From Alcaligenaceae bacterium (GTDB lineage: Bacteria > Pseudomonadota > Gammaproteobacteria > Burkholderiales > Burkholderiaceae_B): a stretch of DNA of 64,000 bases. Made by a program: the position numbers and the translations under genes. The notes beneath the pieces were generated by a model. The model searched no databases and was not told the DNA's origin. It worked only from the letters and a program-made list of their open reading frames with translations. Numbering within the stretch: position 1 is the first letter of the stretch; every line of letters starts with the position of its first letter. The stretch is taken from contig JACCEP010000001.1 in the NCBI GenBank assembly GCA_013416395.1, positions 310,001 to 374,000 on the forward strand. The letters are read 5' to 3'. Below, one piece after another: positions 25,821 through 34,668 of this stretch.

Positions 25821-26870
25821 ATGTCGTCTCTCGATACTGAGCTAGATGAAACCGAAGATCTGATTCGGATGATTGATGAAAGCGCGGCACATGTACTGAA
25901 AGACGATCTCCTTCGTGCACGCAAGCAGCGATTCACCACTCCGGGGTTTGAAAGAGCAAAATGGCTCGAATTTTCTGAACTCGGTTGGCTCACCCTGTCT
26001 ATCGATGAGCAAAAGGGAGGGCTGGGGCTGGGTATGCGTGAGCTCTGCACGCTGGCACATAGACTTGGCCAGCAGCTGACACCCGAGCCGATATTGGCTT
26101 CAGCCCTGATTGCCGACGTTCTGCCCGAAGCACATCAGCGAGACCTGTTGGAATGCAAGCAGATCATCCTGCCTGCGTTCGCAACCTACGGGCGATCCAT
26201 GCCTGTCTTTAACAACGGCAAGATAACCGGATATATAGACTGCATCCCCTATGCGCTGGGTGCCGATGCCTTTCTCGTTCAGGCTGAGGGTGGCGCTGCC
26301 CTGGTTCTACCCGGCGAAGCCGGTATATCGCTGATTGAGCACAAGACTCATGACGGCGGGCACTTCTGCGGCTTGCGGCTCAATGAGGCGCCGGCACAGT
26401 GGCTATCGAGCGACATGACAATTATTCGGGAACAAGCCACGCTGGTTGCTGGTGCTTATCTGTCTGGCCTGTCTGAAAGAGCTTTCCAGATCACGCAAGA
26501 TTTTATCAAGGAGCGTGTGCAATTCGATAAACCGATCGGCTCCTTCCAAGTCGTGCAGCATCGCATGGTTGACCTGTTTCTCGAACTGAAACTGGGGCGT
26601 GCCGCACTAAATGCAGCAGCCAACGGCTTTGCCGATGGTCTACGAAGCAGTGCGTTGGAGCTTGCAGTGTCATTGGCCAAGGCGCGTCTGAGCAGAGCCA
26701 GTAGCGTGATCACCCGAGAGGCTATTCAGCTTCATGGCGGCATCGGCTATACAGACGAAGCCGACATTGGCCTGTACTTGCGGAAGAGCATGACTATGTC
26801 CGGTATGTTTGGTACGGAATCATTTCACCGGAATCGTGCATTTTCACTGATGGGAGCCAATCATGGCTGA
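25821..26870 (+). CDS. Acyl-CoA dehydrogenase family protein, subunit 1
   Basis: 349 residues with the three-part ACAD layout: N-terminal helices, a middle beta domain (ADAFLVQAEGGAALVLPGE) and a C-terminal helical domain with the flavin-binding KERVQFDKPIGSFQVVQHRMVD and AIQLHGGIGYTDE motifs. It is shorter than the usual 380 residues. The C-terminal loop is GMFGTESFHRNRAF rather than a canonical catalytic-Glu loop, so it may be the non-catalytic half of a heteromeric enzyme. The start at 25821 is preceded by AAGGAATAACGAGT. It overlaps the next ACAD by eight bases. Confidence 0.85.
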   Translation: MSSLDTELDETEDLIRMIDESAAHVLKDDLLRARKQRFTTPGFERAKWLEFSELGWLTLSIDEQKGGLGLGMRELCTLAHRLGQQLTPEPILASALIADVLPEAHQRDLLECKQIILPAFATYGRSMPVFNNGKITGYIDCIPYALGADAFLVQAEGGAALVLPGEAGISLIEHKTHDGGHFCGLRLNEAPAQWLSSDMTIIREQATLVAGAYLSGLSERAFQITQDFIKERVQFDKPIGSFQVVQHRMVDLFLELKLGRAALNAAANGFADGLRSSALELAVSLAKARLSRASSVITREAIQLHGGIGYTDEADIGLYLRKSMTMSGMFGTESFHRNRAFSLMGANHG

Positions 26871-28017
26871 TACACAAGACATGAACACACTGGATAACGC
26901 CGCGTTCCGCTCCATGTTGAGGAGCTGGATCGAAGCCAACTACCCTCCTGAGATCCGCTCACCTGCCAAACGCCTGCATTTACGGGATAACTGGCCTTGG
27001 TACAAAGCCCTTTCAGAAAAAGGCTGGCTGTGCCCTAGCTGGCCACGTGAACACGGTGGCATGGGGCTATCGGCTGAAAAGCAGGTCATTATGACCGAGG
27101 AGTTCGAACGGCACGGTTGCGCACGCCTGAATGACCATGGTGCCACCATGCTGGGGCCACTACTCATTCGTTATGGCACCCCATCGCAACAGCAGCACTT
27201 CTTGCCGAAAATCATCTCGGGCGAACACATCTGGTGCCAAGGTTACAGCGAGCCAGGTGCCGGGTCAGACTTGGCATCACTTCGCACAAAGGCGGATCGA
27301 GACGGTGATGAATGGGTTGTCAACGGCCAGAAGATCTGGACCACCATGGCAAATGACGCAAACTGGATATTCCTGCTAGTACGCACAGCTTCTACGGCGC
27401 GAAAACAGGACGGCATCAGTTTTTTACTGGTGCCCATGGACAGCCCAGGCGTTACCGTCAGACCCATACTGAACCTGGAAATGCACGATGAATTCTGCGA
27501 AGTCTTTTTCGATAATGTACGGGTACCGATCGACAACCTTGTCGGCGAAATCAATAAAGGCTGGTCCATGGCCAAAGCGCTACTGGGCTTTGAGCGCATA
27601 TTTATCGGCTCTCCGCGTCTGTCCGATTACGCCTTTTCACGTTTGCTCGAATTAGGCCGCCTTTACAAGCTTGAGGACGATCGTGCCTTCCAGGAACGGG
27701 CTTCTCAACTATTCCTTGACCTCGAAAACCATAAGACGCTTTTTGCTGAGTATCTGGACTTGATTTCACGCGGAAAACAACTTGGGCCCGACGTGTCATT
27801 ACTAAAAATCAACCAGTCTGAATTGTTTCGGCGCATCACCGAATACATGCTGGAACTGACCGGAGAAATGGGTGGGGTAATCGAAGGGCTGGGCCATGAC
27901 GGCGCGCTGAACGCTTCCGCACAATTCTTACAGGCCCGGGCAGCCACCATATATGCGGGTAGTTCTGAAATACAGCGGAATATCATTTCCAAAACAGTCC
28001 TCAACTTGCCTTCCTGA
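26863..28017 (+). CDS. Acyl-CoA dehydrogenase family protein, subunit 2
   Basis: 384 residues. ACAD signatures are present: WCQGYSEPGAGSDLASL, WTTMANDANWIFLLVRT, and the C-terminal YAGSSEIQRNIISKTVL. A candidate base Glu is in ALLGFERIFIG on the G helix, the position used by some ACADs in place of the C-terminal loop. With the upstream gene (overlap of 8 bases) it probably forms an alpha2beta2 enzyme, as in bacterial steroid side-chain catabolism; the substrate here is unknown. It follows its partner and precedes the Bug receptor. Confidence 0.88.
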   Translation: MADTQDMNTLDNAAFRSMLRSWIEANYPPEIRSPAKRLHLRDNWPWYKALSEKGWLCPSWPREHGGMGLSAEKQVIMTEEFERHGCARLNDHGATMLGPLLIRYGTPSQQQHFLPKIISGEHIWCQGYSEPGAGSDLASLRTKADRDGDEWVVNGQKIWTTMANDANWIFLLVRTASTARKQDGISFLLVPMDSPGVTVRPILNLEMHDEFCEVFFDNVRVPIDNLVGEINKGWSMAKALLGFERIFIGSPRLSDYAFSRLLELGRLYKLEDDRAFQERASQLFLDLENHKTLFAEYLDLISRGKQLGPDVSLLKINQSELFRRITEYMLELTGEMGGVIEGLGHDGALNASAQFLQARAATIYAGSSEIQRNIISKTVLNLPS

Positions 28018-28095
28018 GTAAAGAAAGCCAAACAGAACGCCCGAAAAAACACATAGAAATAAAAACAAATGAATCAAAGAAGGTTGTGATCGTGA

Positions 28096-28125
28096 CCGAT
28101 GCCGATGCCGATGCCGATGCCGATG
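28096..28125. repeat. Hexanucleotide repeat (CCGATG)5
   Basis: Five perfect tandem copies of CCGATG in the intergenic region between the acyl-CoA dehydrogenase and the Bug receptor gene (110 bases before its start). A slippage-prone microsatellite. Its length is a multiple of three. Confidence 0.85.
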
Positions 28126-28236
28126 GCAGTGTAGGGCGCGAAACCCCATCCAACACTTAACAGCTATTTTGATGGCCAGTGTACCCATTGATTAATTTTC
28201 GCTACAACTTTTATCGCACTACGGAGGAGACACCAC

Positions 28237-29205
28237 ATGCGTAAATCAACCTTAATAGCAGTAGGTTTTGTTAGCATTATGAGCACCTTGGGTTCAGCCC
28301 AAGCAGAAAACTATCCTGAGCGCCCCATCAGCCTGATAATTCCGTATGCGCCAGGCGGCATTACCGATGTATCCATGCGCATGCTCGCCCAGAAGCTGGA
28401 ACAGCAACTGGGCCAAACAATAGTCGTTGAAAACAGAGCAGGTGCAGCCACAACCGTAGCAAGCAACTACGTCAGCCGCCAGAAACCTGATGGCTATACG
28501 TTATATGCGGCATCAGTTTCTCTGCCTTTGAACAAATATCTGCAGAAAAGTGTGCAATATGATGCATTCAAAGATTTCACAGTGCTCTCGGGCCTTGCCG
28601 ACTCGCCTTTCATTCTCGAGGTCAGCTCTACGTTAGGCATAAAGACCATGGACGAGCTGGTCAAGCAAATTCGTGAGAACCCAGGCAAATACACCGTAGG
28701 TGCTTCAGGTGTTGGTGCCATGAATCATATTGCAGCAGAAACCTGGCTGAAGCAGGGGAACCTGGACGCATTATTGGTGCAATACCAAGGTGGGGCTCCG
28801 GTGCGCCAAGCCATTTTGGGAGGCGACATTCATATGACTTTTGCCACACTCAACGAAGCGCTTCCATTGAAGAAAGATGGCAAAGTAGAGTTTGTCGCTG
28901 TGACTACAACAGAAAGACTCAGCGCGTACCCCGATGTTCCTACTGTTCAAGAGTCAATGGGTCTGGATAATTTCGAAGCGGTTTTCTGGACGGCGCTGCT
29001 GGCGCCACAAGGAATGGATGAAGCTCGCGCAGAAAAAATCCGCGCGGCCATGCGAGAGGTTGCCAAAGACAACGAGTTGCGTGCAAAGTTGAAAAACCAA
29101 GGGGTCACGTTGAACGTCACAGATGCGCAAACCACTGTAGAACGCATGAAGGGAGCAGAGAAAACATTCGGCCCGATCATCAAGGAGTTTCAAAAAGCTC
29201 AATAA
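28237..29205 (+). CDS. Bug-family tripartite tricarboxylate transporter substrate-binding protein
   Basis: 322 residues, periplasmic. Signal peptide at 1-24 (SAQAENYPERPI), followed by the Bug motifs ISLIIPYAPGGITDVSMRMLAQKLEQ and VVENRAGAATTVASNYV, which hold the carboxylate. Bug receptors bind organic acids or aromatic acids and hand them to TctAB-type permeases; none is adjacent, so this is an orphan receptor, as is common in Alcaligenaceae. GGAGGAGA precedes the ATG. It lies in the same direction as the two ACADs. Confidence 0.9.
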   Translation: MRKSTLIAVGFVSIMSTLGSAQAENYPERPISLIIPYAPGGITDVSMRMLAQKLEQQLGQTIVVENRAGAATTVASNYVSRQKPDGYTLYAASVSLPLNKYLQKSVQYDAFKDFTVLSGLADSPFILEVSSTLGIKTMDELVKQIRENPGKYTVGASGVGAMNHIAAETWLKQGNLDALLVQYQGGAPVRQAILGGDIHMTFATLNEALPLKKDGKVEFVAVTTTERLSAYPDVPTVQESMGLDNFEAVFWTALLAPQGMDEARAEKIRAAMREVAKDNELRAKLKNQGVTLNVTDAQTTVERMKGAEKTFGPIIKEFQKAQ

Positions 29206-29228
29206 ACTCGCGGCACACGATCTTTGCG

Positions 29229-29276
29229 TAAATTAACAGGGAGGATCGAAGTGCTCGATTCCGCCCTGTTAATTTA
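29229..29276. terminator. Bidirectional terminator hairpin
   Basis: AAATTAACAGGG (29230-29241) and its inverse CCCTGTTAATTT (29264-29275) form a 12-bp stem, extended by one pair, with an inner GGATCGA/TCGATTCC pairing. A/T-rich on both sides, it lies between the convergent Bug and IclR genes and probably stops both. Confidence 0.75.
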
Positions 29277-29287
29277 TTTGGCGGTTC

Positions 29288-30082
29288 TTATTGGCCTTGC
29301 TTCAGCATCAATTTAATGCGGTGCTGCTCCTGTATCAAGGCGGTGGCAAGCTCGGCTTCACGATCGGCAATTCTTTCCCTTAACGCCGTTACGCTAATAG
29401 CCGCAATGACATTTCCGTGTAAATCGTAAATTGGGCAGGCAATGCCACCAAGCTTTTCTATCACGACATCAAGTAGCATGACATAGCCCTTATGGCGGGC
29501 CAGCTGAATTTGCTCCACGATGACCTCGCGCGTCAATCGAGGATAAGACTCGGCAGCACGGCTCAACGTAATCTCTATGATGGCATCATGCTCTGAGGTA
29601 GGCGCCCATGCCAGCAGTGCCATGCTGCCTGCTCCAATGGCGAGCGGGCGACGGGTTCCGATTTCCATCATGCGACTATTGATAGGATAATCTCCGGTCA
29701 TTCTGTCGACGCAAATTGCCTCTGTTCCCGAGCGAACCGATAGCAAAGCAACATCACCAGAAAGATCAGCCATACGCAACAGACTGGGGCGCACCAGCTC
29801 CCGTAGATTGGGAAGCCGCGAATTTACCGCCATGGCGGTGACTTCGGGGCCAAAGGTGTATCTGGGCGGGTTCCCGGAACGCTGTATGAAATCGTTTTTA
29901 GAAAGTGCGTCCAGAATGCGTAAGGCCGTAACGCGATTTAAGCCAGTGGCATGGGAAATCTCGCTAAGACGCAACGGGGCGCGTTCGGACAGCAAGCTGA
30001 AAATCGCACAGACCTTGTCAATTGAATTGCCTTGAGCCAGTTTCATGGCTTTTGACATGGAGGCCGGTTTCTTTGTGACCAT
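29288..30082 (-). CDS. IclR family transcriptional regulator
   Basis: 264 residues. A winged helix-turn-helix at about 18-75 (VCAIFSLLSERAPLRLSEISHATGLNRVTALRILDAL) precedes the IclR effector domain (about 95-255). The family binds small organic acids and controls nearby catabolic genes. It is convergent with the Bug gene, and the palindromes in the divergent promoter at 25.5-25.7 kb are of the type such proteins bind, so it likely regulates that locus. Start M1; no strong ribosome site is visible. Confidence 0.85.
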   Translation of the reverse strand: MVTKKPASMSKAMKLAQGNSIDKVCAIFSLLSERAPLRLSEISHATGLNRVTALRILDALSKNDFIQRSGNPPRYTFGPEVTAMAVNSRLPNLRELVRPSLLRMADLSGDVALLSVRSGTEAICVDRMTGDYPINSRMMEIGTRRPLAIGAGSMALLAWAPTSEHDAIIEITLSRAAESYPRLTREVIVEQIQLARHKGYVMLLDVVIEKLGGIACPIYDLHGNVIAAISVTALRERIADREAELATALIQEQHRIKLMLKQGQ

Positions 30083-30431
30083 AAATTGCTATTAGTGAGG
30101 TGGAAGTCGTACCCACCAGACGTTACGGGCCAGGTGGATGTCCCCGGCCGCAAGGTACTGCAGAGTTTCTGTTCGCTCCAAGTTTGGTAAGTGCCAGTTT
30201 ATTCAATACTGCATACGCTTGCGTCATCGGACGAGGTTCACAACAAAACCTGAAATGGGCCGCCTATTTGATCAACGCAAGGCTACTTGGTCGCACATGT
30301 TAGCACTCTCATCCCTGAGCGACAAAAAACCGTTTACGTCACCTTATGCTTATATCGCGCGATCACGGACGCTCGACTGACCAATCTTGCAACGAGCAAA
30401 TATAACGTGGCATTGCACATATAGAGGCCGC
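30083..30431. other. Intergenic region
   Basis: 349 bases between the IclR start and the 3' end of the TRAP permease gene. It should hold the IclR promoter. Short frames exist but none resembles a gene, and no repeat was noticed. Confidence 0.5.
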
Positions 30432-31739
30432 TTACTTCACATAGTGCGGCAAAAACAATGTCAGATCAGGAACGAGAATCAAGATTAGCAACAAAAACAG
30501 GTCTGCAATAATAAACCAGGTTACTCCGGCAAAAACTTGGGCCAGCGTGACCTTGTTACCCAAAATTTCCTTAATCACGAATACATTTAGCCCGACTGGC
30601 GGCGTAATTAGCCCAATTTCAAGAAACTTCACGAGCAGGATACCAAACCATATTAGGTTAAGGTGTTGCGCTTCCATGATCGGCAGCACGATGGGCAGTG
30701 TCAGCAGCATGCACCCAAGCGGGTCCAAAAACATGCCAAGAAAAAGGTACAGCACGGAGATGATAAGCATGAGCACAATTGGCCCGACATCCATGCCAGT
30801 GATCAACTCAGACAGAAAGCTCGGCACCCCTGTCATGGACAAGAATCTTGTCAGCAAAGCCGCGCCTATAGCAATAAAGAAAATAGACGCTGTGCCTCGG
30901 ATTGTTTCGACGACGGCTTGGCGCACCACGCTGCGGGTCAACGCACGCTTGAGCAATGCGATAAGAAATGCCAGAGCAGCACCAACCGCACCCGCTTCGG
31001 TCGGCGTAAAAACGCCAGAAAACAAGCCACCAAAAACGCCAACGACCAAAAGCAAAAACGGCCATACATCGAGCAGGGCACGGAACCGCAAAGACCAGGA
31101 CGGTTTTTGAGCGAGGCCTGGCGCCAGGCTGGGTGTGATTTTGACGCGAACAAAAATGACAATGGAGTAAAAAAGTGCCGTTAATATGCCGGGCACCACA
31201 CCTGCGATAAATAATTGGCCAATCGAAACTTCCGCAAAAACCCCATACACAATCATAATAATACTGGGCGGAATCATCGATCCTATCGTTCCTGCTGCGG
31301 CAACGATGCCAGCCGCAAATCCGGGCGCGTATCCCATGCGCATCATTTCAGGGACCGCTATCCGACCCATAGCCGCTGCAGCGGCCAGGCTGGAGCCAGT
31401 GACGGCAGCAAAGCCGGCCGCGCCAGAAACCGAAGCCATGCCCAAGCCTCCCGGAAGGCGCCCCATCCAAAGCTGTGCGGTTCGAAACAGGCTTTCTGTG
31501 ATCTTGGAGTAGTAGGCCACATACCCCATTAAAAGAAACATAGGGATAGAACTGAGCGTCCAGTGGGCAGTAAACTCGTAAGGAATCTGGGCCAAGGTGC
31601 CCCAGGCTGCCCTGGAACCAGCCAGTAGCCAAATACCACCAAACGCTACGCCACCCAGCGCTACACCAACGGGTATACGCAGCATCAAAAGCAGAACGAC
31701 GACACCCAGCCCCGTCAGGCCTAATGTTATTTCATCCAT
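30432..31739 (-). CDS. TRAP transporter large permease (DctM)
   Basis: 435 residues with about 11-12 hydrophobic helices. Family segments are visible: ALGGVAFGGIWLL, FLLMGYVAYYSKITESLFR, PGGLGMASVSGAAGFAAVTGSSLAAAAAMG, MIPPSIIMIVYG and GLITPPVGLNVFVI. It forms the Na+-dependent permease with the small DctQ subunit. The start at 31739 gives MDEITLG and overlaps the DctQ stop; a start at 31757 is possible. It is the distal gene of the probable ten-gene operon with the Liv importer. Confidence 0.88.
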   Translation of the reverse strand: MDEITLGLTGLGVVVLLLMLRIPVGVALGGVAFGGIWLLAGSRAAWGTLAQIPYEFTAHWTLSSIPMFLLMGYVAYYSKITESLFRTAQLWMGRLPGGLGMASVSGAAGFAAVTGSSLAAAAAMGRIAVPEMMRMGYAPGFAAGIVAAAGTIGSMIPPSIIMIVYGVFAEVSIGQLFIAGVVPGILTALFYSIVIFVRVKITPSLAPGLAQKPSWSLRFRALLDVWPFLLLVVGVFGGLFSGVFTPTEAGAVGAALAFLIALLKRALTRSVVRQAVVETIRGTASIFFIAIGAALLTRFLSMTGVPSFLSELITGMDVGPIVLMLIISVLYLFLGMFLDPLGCMLLTLPIVLPIMEAQHLNLIWFGILLVKFLEIGLITPPVGLNVFVIKEILGNKVTLAQVFAGVTWFIIADLFLLLILILVPDLTLFLPHYVK

Positions 31740-32256
31740 CAATCTGCGCCAGTTCATCTGGCACTTCGTCGGTTTCGACCATGCCGGTACGGATGCTGTC
31801 TATGCCTTTAAATACCAGTACAATGGCCAAGAAGGCAAACCCCGCCACAGGCAGGAATCGCGAGGGCCATGTAGGTATAACAATAATGCTGCCGGCATAA
31901 GAGCCAACACGAAGAGCTGAGAGGGCCGGTTTCCACGCGGCAAAGGCTCCACAGGCGCAATAAATGGCGGCAAGCAGCAAGGCCGCCGGATAAACAACCC
32001 GGCGAATCCGATGCACCATGTGCGCGTACACAATCTCCACGTGCACCAGACTGCTACCAGGCCGCTCCAACGCCGCTAGCGGCAAAAACGCGACGGCTGT
32101 CATGTAGTAGTAGCTAACCATCTCCATGGTCAAAGGAACGGGATAGTTAAAAATGTACTTGGACACCACGTCGATGCTTACATGCAGCATCATCAAAATC
32201 AGGCCAACAGCACCGACGAACAATAGGATCCGGTCCAGCAATCGGAAAATTTTCAT
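31732..32256 (-). CDS. TRAP transporter small permease (DctQ)
   Basis: 174 residues with four hydrophobic helices. The MTMEMVSYYYMTAVAFLPLA and GSSLVHVEIVY segments are typical of the DctQ subunit. It pairs with the adjacent DctM. It overlaps it by eight bases and follows the DctP gene by 30 bases. Confidence 0.88.
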   Translation of the reverse strand: MKIFRLLDRILLFVGAVGLILMMLHVSIDVVSKYIFNYPVPLTMEMVSYYYMTAVAFLPLAALERPGSSLVHVEIVYAHMVHRIRRVVYPAALLLAAIYCACGAFAAWKPALSALRVGSYAGSIIVIPTWPSRFLPVAGFAFLAIVLVFKGIDSIRTGMVETDEVPDELAQIDG

Positions 32257-32286
32257 ATGAACTCCGGGCTGATCACACAGGCCAAG

Positions 32287-33423
32287 TTACATACCATAGG
32301 TCGCTGGGTCGACTTTGGCATAGATTTCGTCCTGCATCGCCTTCACCAGAGCGGCCTGATCACCCTGCGATTTATCGACGAGGCCTTCCCACTTTACGAG
32401 TAAAGAACGGTATTGCGTAATCCATTTGTCTGCGTCGTCGATTTTCAGACGGTCCTTGGCAATGGAGGAAACTTGTTTCAGATCTCGCTCAACAAATTCA
32501 TTCTTTTGTTTGACAATGGACTCGCTGGGTTTAACGATTTCGACGCCATGCTCTTTTGCATTTGCAAGCGCAGTATCGTCACTTTTCATATACCCAAACG
32601 TCACGCCCATGGCTCCGACTGCCGAGCCATCAAGCAGGATTTTCCGCTGTTCGGTGGTCAGGTCGCTCCAGAAACCCTGATTCATCGTAAATAGTGACAT
32701 CGCGGCATAGGTACCCAGTGGCAGCATAATGTCATACTTTGCAACATCCCAAAGACTGTATGACTGCAGCGCCGATGGCGAAAACACCGCGACATCGACA
32801 CCGCCTCGGTCCAGAGCCTCGAACATCTCCGCAGCCGACACGTTAACGGATGTTCCGCCTATATCCGCCGTCCAGCGATCCCAAACAGTGCCAGCAGATC
32901 GGTATTTTTTACCCTTCAAATCTTCTGGGCTGTTCAGTGGCACCTTGGAAATCAAGGTATATGGCGTTGTGGAGTAGGAAGATGTAAACACCAACCCTTT
33001 GTCGGTAAATTCTTTGCGACAAGGCTCACAATCGAGCATGACGAACTCAGTGACCGCAGCGGCAACGGCTGGCGGATTACTGGACAGCATCGCTAAATTG
33101 GAAATAAGCTGAAAATAGGGGAACTCGGCTGGAAAATAGGTTAGCGCTAGGACTCCGATATCGGCAATACCGTTCTCGATACCAGGCAGCGTATCTTTCG
33201 CACCCAGCAACGCGCCGCCAGCCCAAAACTTGAAATCAATTTCGCCTTTAGACGTCTTTGTCACATAATCCATAAACGGCTCATACCCACCCGTGACTCC
33301 AGGATGCTTGGGCGGATGCCAGCTACTTGCCCGGATAGTCGTCTTTGAAATAGCCGAGCCCGCAACTCCCATTGCCAATACGCCGACAATAAGAACATGG
33401 GTAAATCTAGAATTTAGTTTCAT
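32287..33423 (-). CDS. TRAP transporter substrate-binding protein (DctP)
   Basis: 378 residues. Signal peptide at 1-26 (ending near GSAISKTT), then the DctP fold: WAGGALLGAKDTLPGIENGIADIGVLALTYFP, the PEDLKGKKYRSAGTVWDRW segment that carries the conserved Arg of the carboxylate clamp, and AAEMFEALDRGGVDVAVF. A LDCEPCRKEF motif contains two Cys that may form a disulfide. It should capture an organic acid in the periplasm. It is 116 bases after the enolase-superfamily gene and directly before its permease genes. Confidence 0.88.
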   Translation of the reverse strand: MKLNSRFTHVLIVGVLAMGVAGSAISKTTIRASSWHPPKHPGVTGGYEPFMDYVTKTSKGEIDFKFWAGGALLGAKDTLPGIENGIADIGVLALTYFPAEFPYFQLISNLAMLSSNPPAVAAAVTEFVMLDCEPCRKEFTDKGLVFTSSYSTTPYTLISKVPLNSPEDLKGKKYRSAGTVWDRWTADIGGTSVNVSAAEMFEALDRGGVDVAVFSPSALQSYSLWDVAKYDIMLPLGTYAAMSLFTMNQGFWSDLTTEQRKILLDGSAVGAMGVTFGYMKSDDTALANAKEHGVEIVKPSESIVKQKNEFVERDLKQVSSIAKDRLKIDDADKWITQYRSLLVKWEGLVDKSQGDQAALVKAMQDEIYAKVDPATYGM

Positions 33424-33539
33424 GATGTTGTCTCCTAATGAATATCATTGTTCTTCTATGCAAAATGGTGCGAATAAGCAACTGCTTCGAAGCCCGACAC
33501 TATTTCTGCGAGGTGCAATACCGTGCAGGTATCGTCCGA

Positions 33540-34634
33540 CTACACCCGGTAGCGCTCAATAACCTCTGGATCCGGATCACAGCCCAGACCTGGTCCCAAA
33601 GGAATCGCTATCGAGCCATCACTGCCTACGGTTCCGACCGAACCAAAAAGCGGACTTTCCAGATCGACACCAAATATTTCTATCCCCCCGATGTTAGGGA
33701 AAGCGGCAGCAAGATGCAGAGTGGCCAGCAAGCCTGGCCCGAAATAAGGCGAGTGAGGTGCCAGCTTGCGTTCATGTCTGGCCGCAGCTTGGGCAACCAG
33801 AGAAAACTCGCTGATGCCTCCCATTTTCGTAACGCTAGGTTGAAAATAATCCACCACACCTTCATCGAGCAGAGGAAAAAACGACCAAGCATTAGCTAGA
33901 TTCTCTCCGAGAGCCAGTGGAATGTCGACTGTTTTTCGGAGTCGGGCCAGTCCGGTCATGTCTTCCGGCGGCCATACCGGCTCCTCGAGCCACTTCAACT
34001 TGTAAGGCAGCAACTGATTCGCCATACGTATGGCTTCGTCAGCGGACCACTCACAGTTCACGTCCAATGTCAGACCAATCGTGTCTCCTATTGCCTTGCG
34101 AGCAGCGGCAACGGCCTCGACTGTGATCTCGTGCAGCTTGATGCTTTGATATCCTTGCCGAACGGCACGTTCGCATGCCCGACTGACGATATCCGGCTGT
34201 TGCAGGCGCATAAAACTTTTATAGGCAGGTACCGTTGAACGCGGCTCCTGTGCGAGCAGCCCAGCAACAGGCTTGCCAGCGCGCTTGCCCGCTAAATCCC
34301 ACAACGCGATATCCAGACCGCTCAATGCATACTGCACTGGCCCGCTGCGTCCGAATAAATGCAAAGACTTTTTGAGGCCGGCCATTAATGTTGCGAGGTC
34401 GGTCGTATCTTTGCCCAGAGCCAGGGGTTTGACAACGGTCTCCATCGCGGCGATGCTCGCCGCGATGGCGTTATAGCCAAACGTCTCTCCCCACCCGACC
34501 AAGCCATCTTCCGTCTCTACCCGGATTAACAGATAAGACAGCTTTGACCACACGGTTCCACCAAACCCCGTCAGGGGGCCATCGTGCTGATAAGGGATTG
34601 AAACTTGGATAGTTTCGATAGCAGTTATTTTCAT
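33540..34634 (-). CDS. Mandelate racemase/muconate lactonizing enzyme family protein 1
   Basis: 364 residues of the enolase superfamily. An N-terminal capping domain at 1-120 precedes the barrel. Catalytic motif K-L-H (SIKLHEIT), metal ligands in LDVNCEW (Asp), WLEEPV (Glu) and ALGENL (Glu), and a His in APHSPYFGPG. The K-x-H variant differs from classical K-x-K. Members racemise or dehydrate 2-hydroxy or sugar acids; the substrate here is unknown. The start at 34634 was chosen because GGAAGA precedes it. It follows LivF by 34 bases and precedes DctP. Confidence 0.85.
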   Translation of the reverse strand: MKITAIETIQVSIPYQHDGPLTGFGGTVWSKLSYLLIRVETEDGLVGWGETFGYNAIAASIAAMETVVKPLALGKDTTDLATLMAGLKKSLHLFGRSGPVQYALSGLDIALWDLAGKRAGKPVAGLLAQEPRSTVPAYKSFMRLQQPDIVSRACERAVRQGYQSIKLHEITVEAVAAARKAIGDTIGLTLDVNCEWSADEAIRMANQLLPYKLKWLEEPVWPPEDMTGLARLRKTVDIPLALGENLANAWSFFPLLDEGVVDYFQPSVTKMGGISEFSLVAQAAARHERKLAPHSPYFGPGLLATLHLAAAFPNIGGIEIFGVDLESPLFGSVGTVGSDGSIAIPLGPGLGCDPDPEVIERYRV

Positions 34635-34668
34635 AAATAGTCTTCCAGGAAGCGCCTCAAACCTCGTT

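Noticed and set aside
28096-28125. CCGATG repeats as a CRISPR array
   Set aside because: The repeats are six bases, contiguous and without spacers; there are no cas genes.
30083-30431. Short plus-strand frames in the gap before the TRAP operon
   Set aside because: They have no start context, no hydrophobic or conserved pattern, and overlap one another in different frames.
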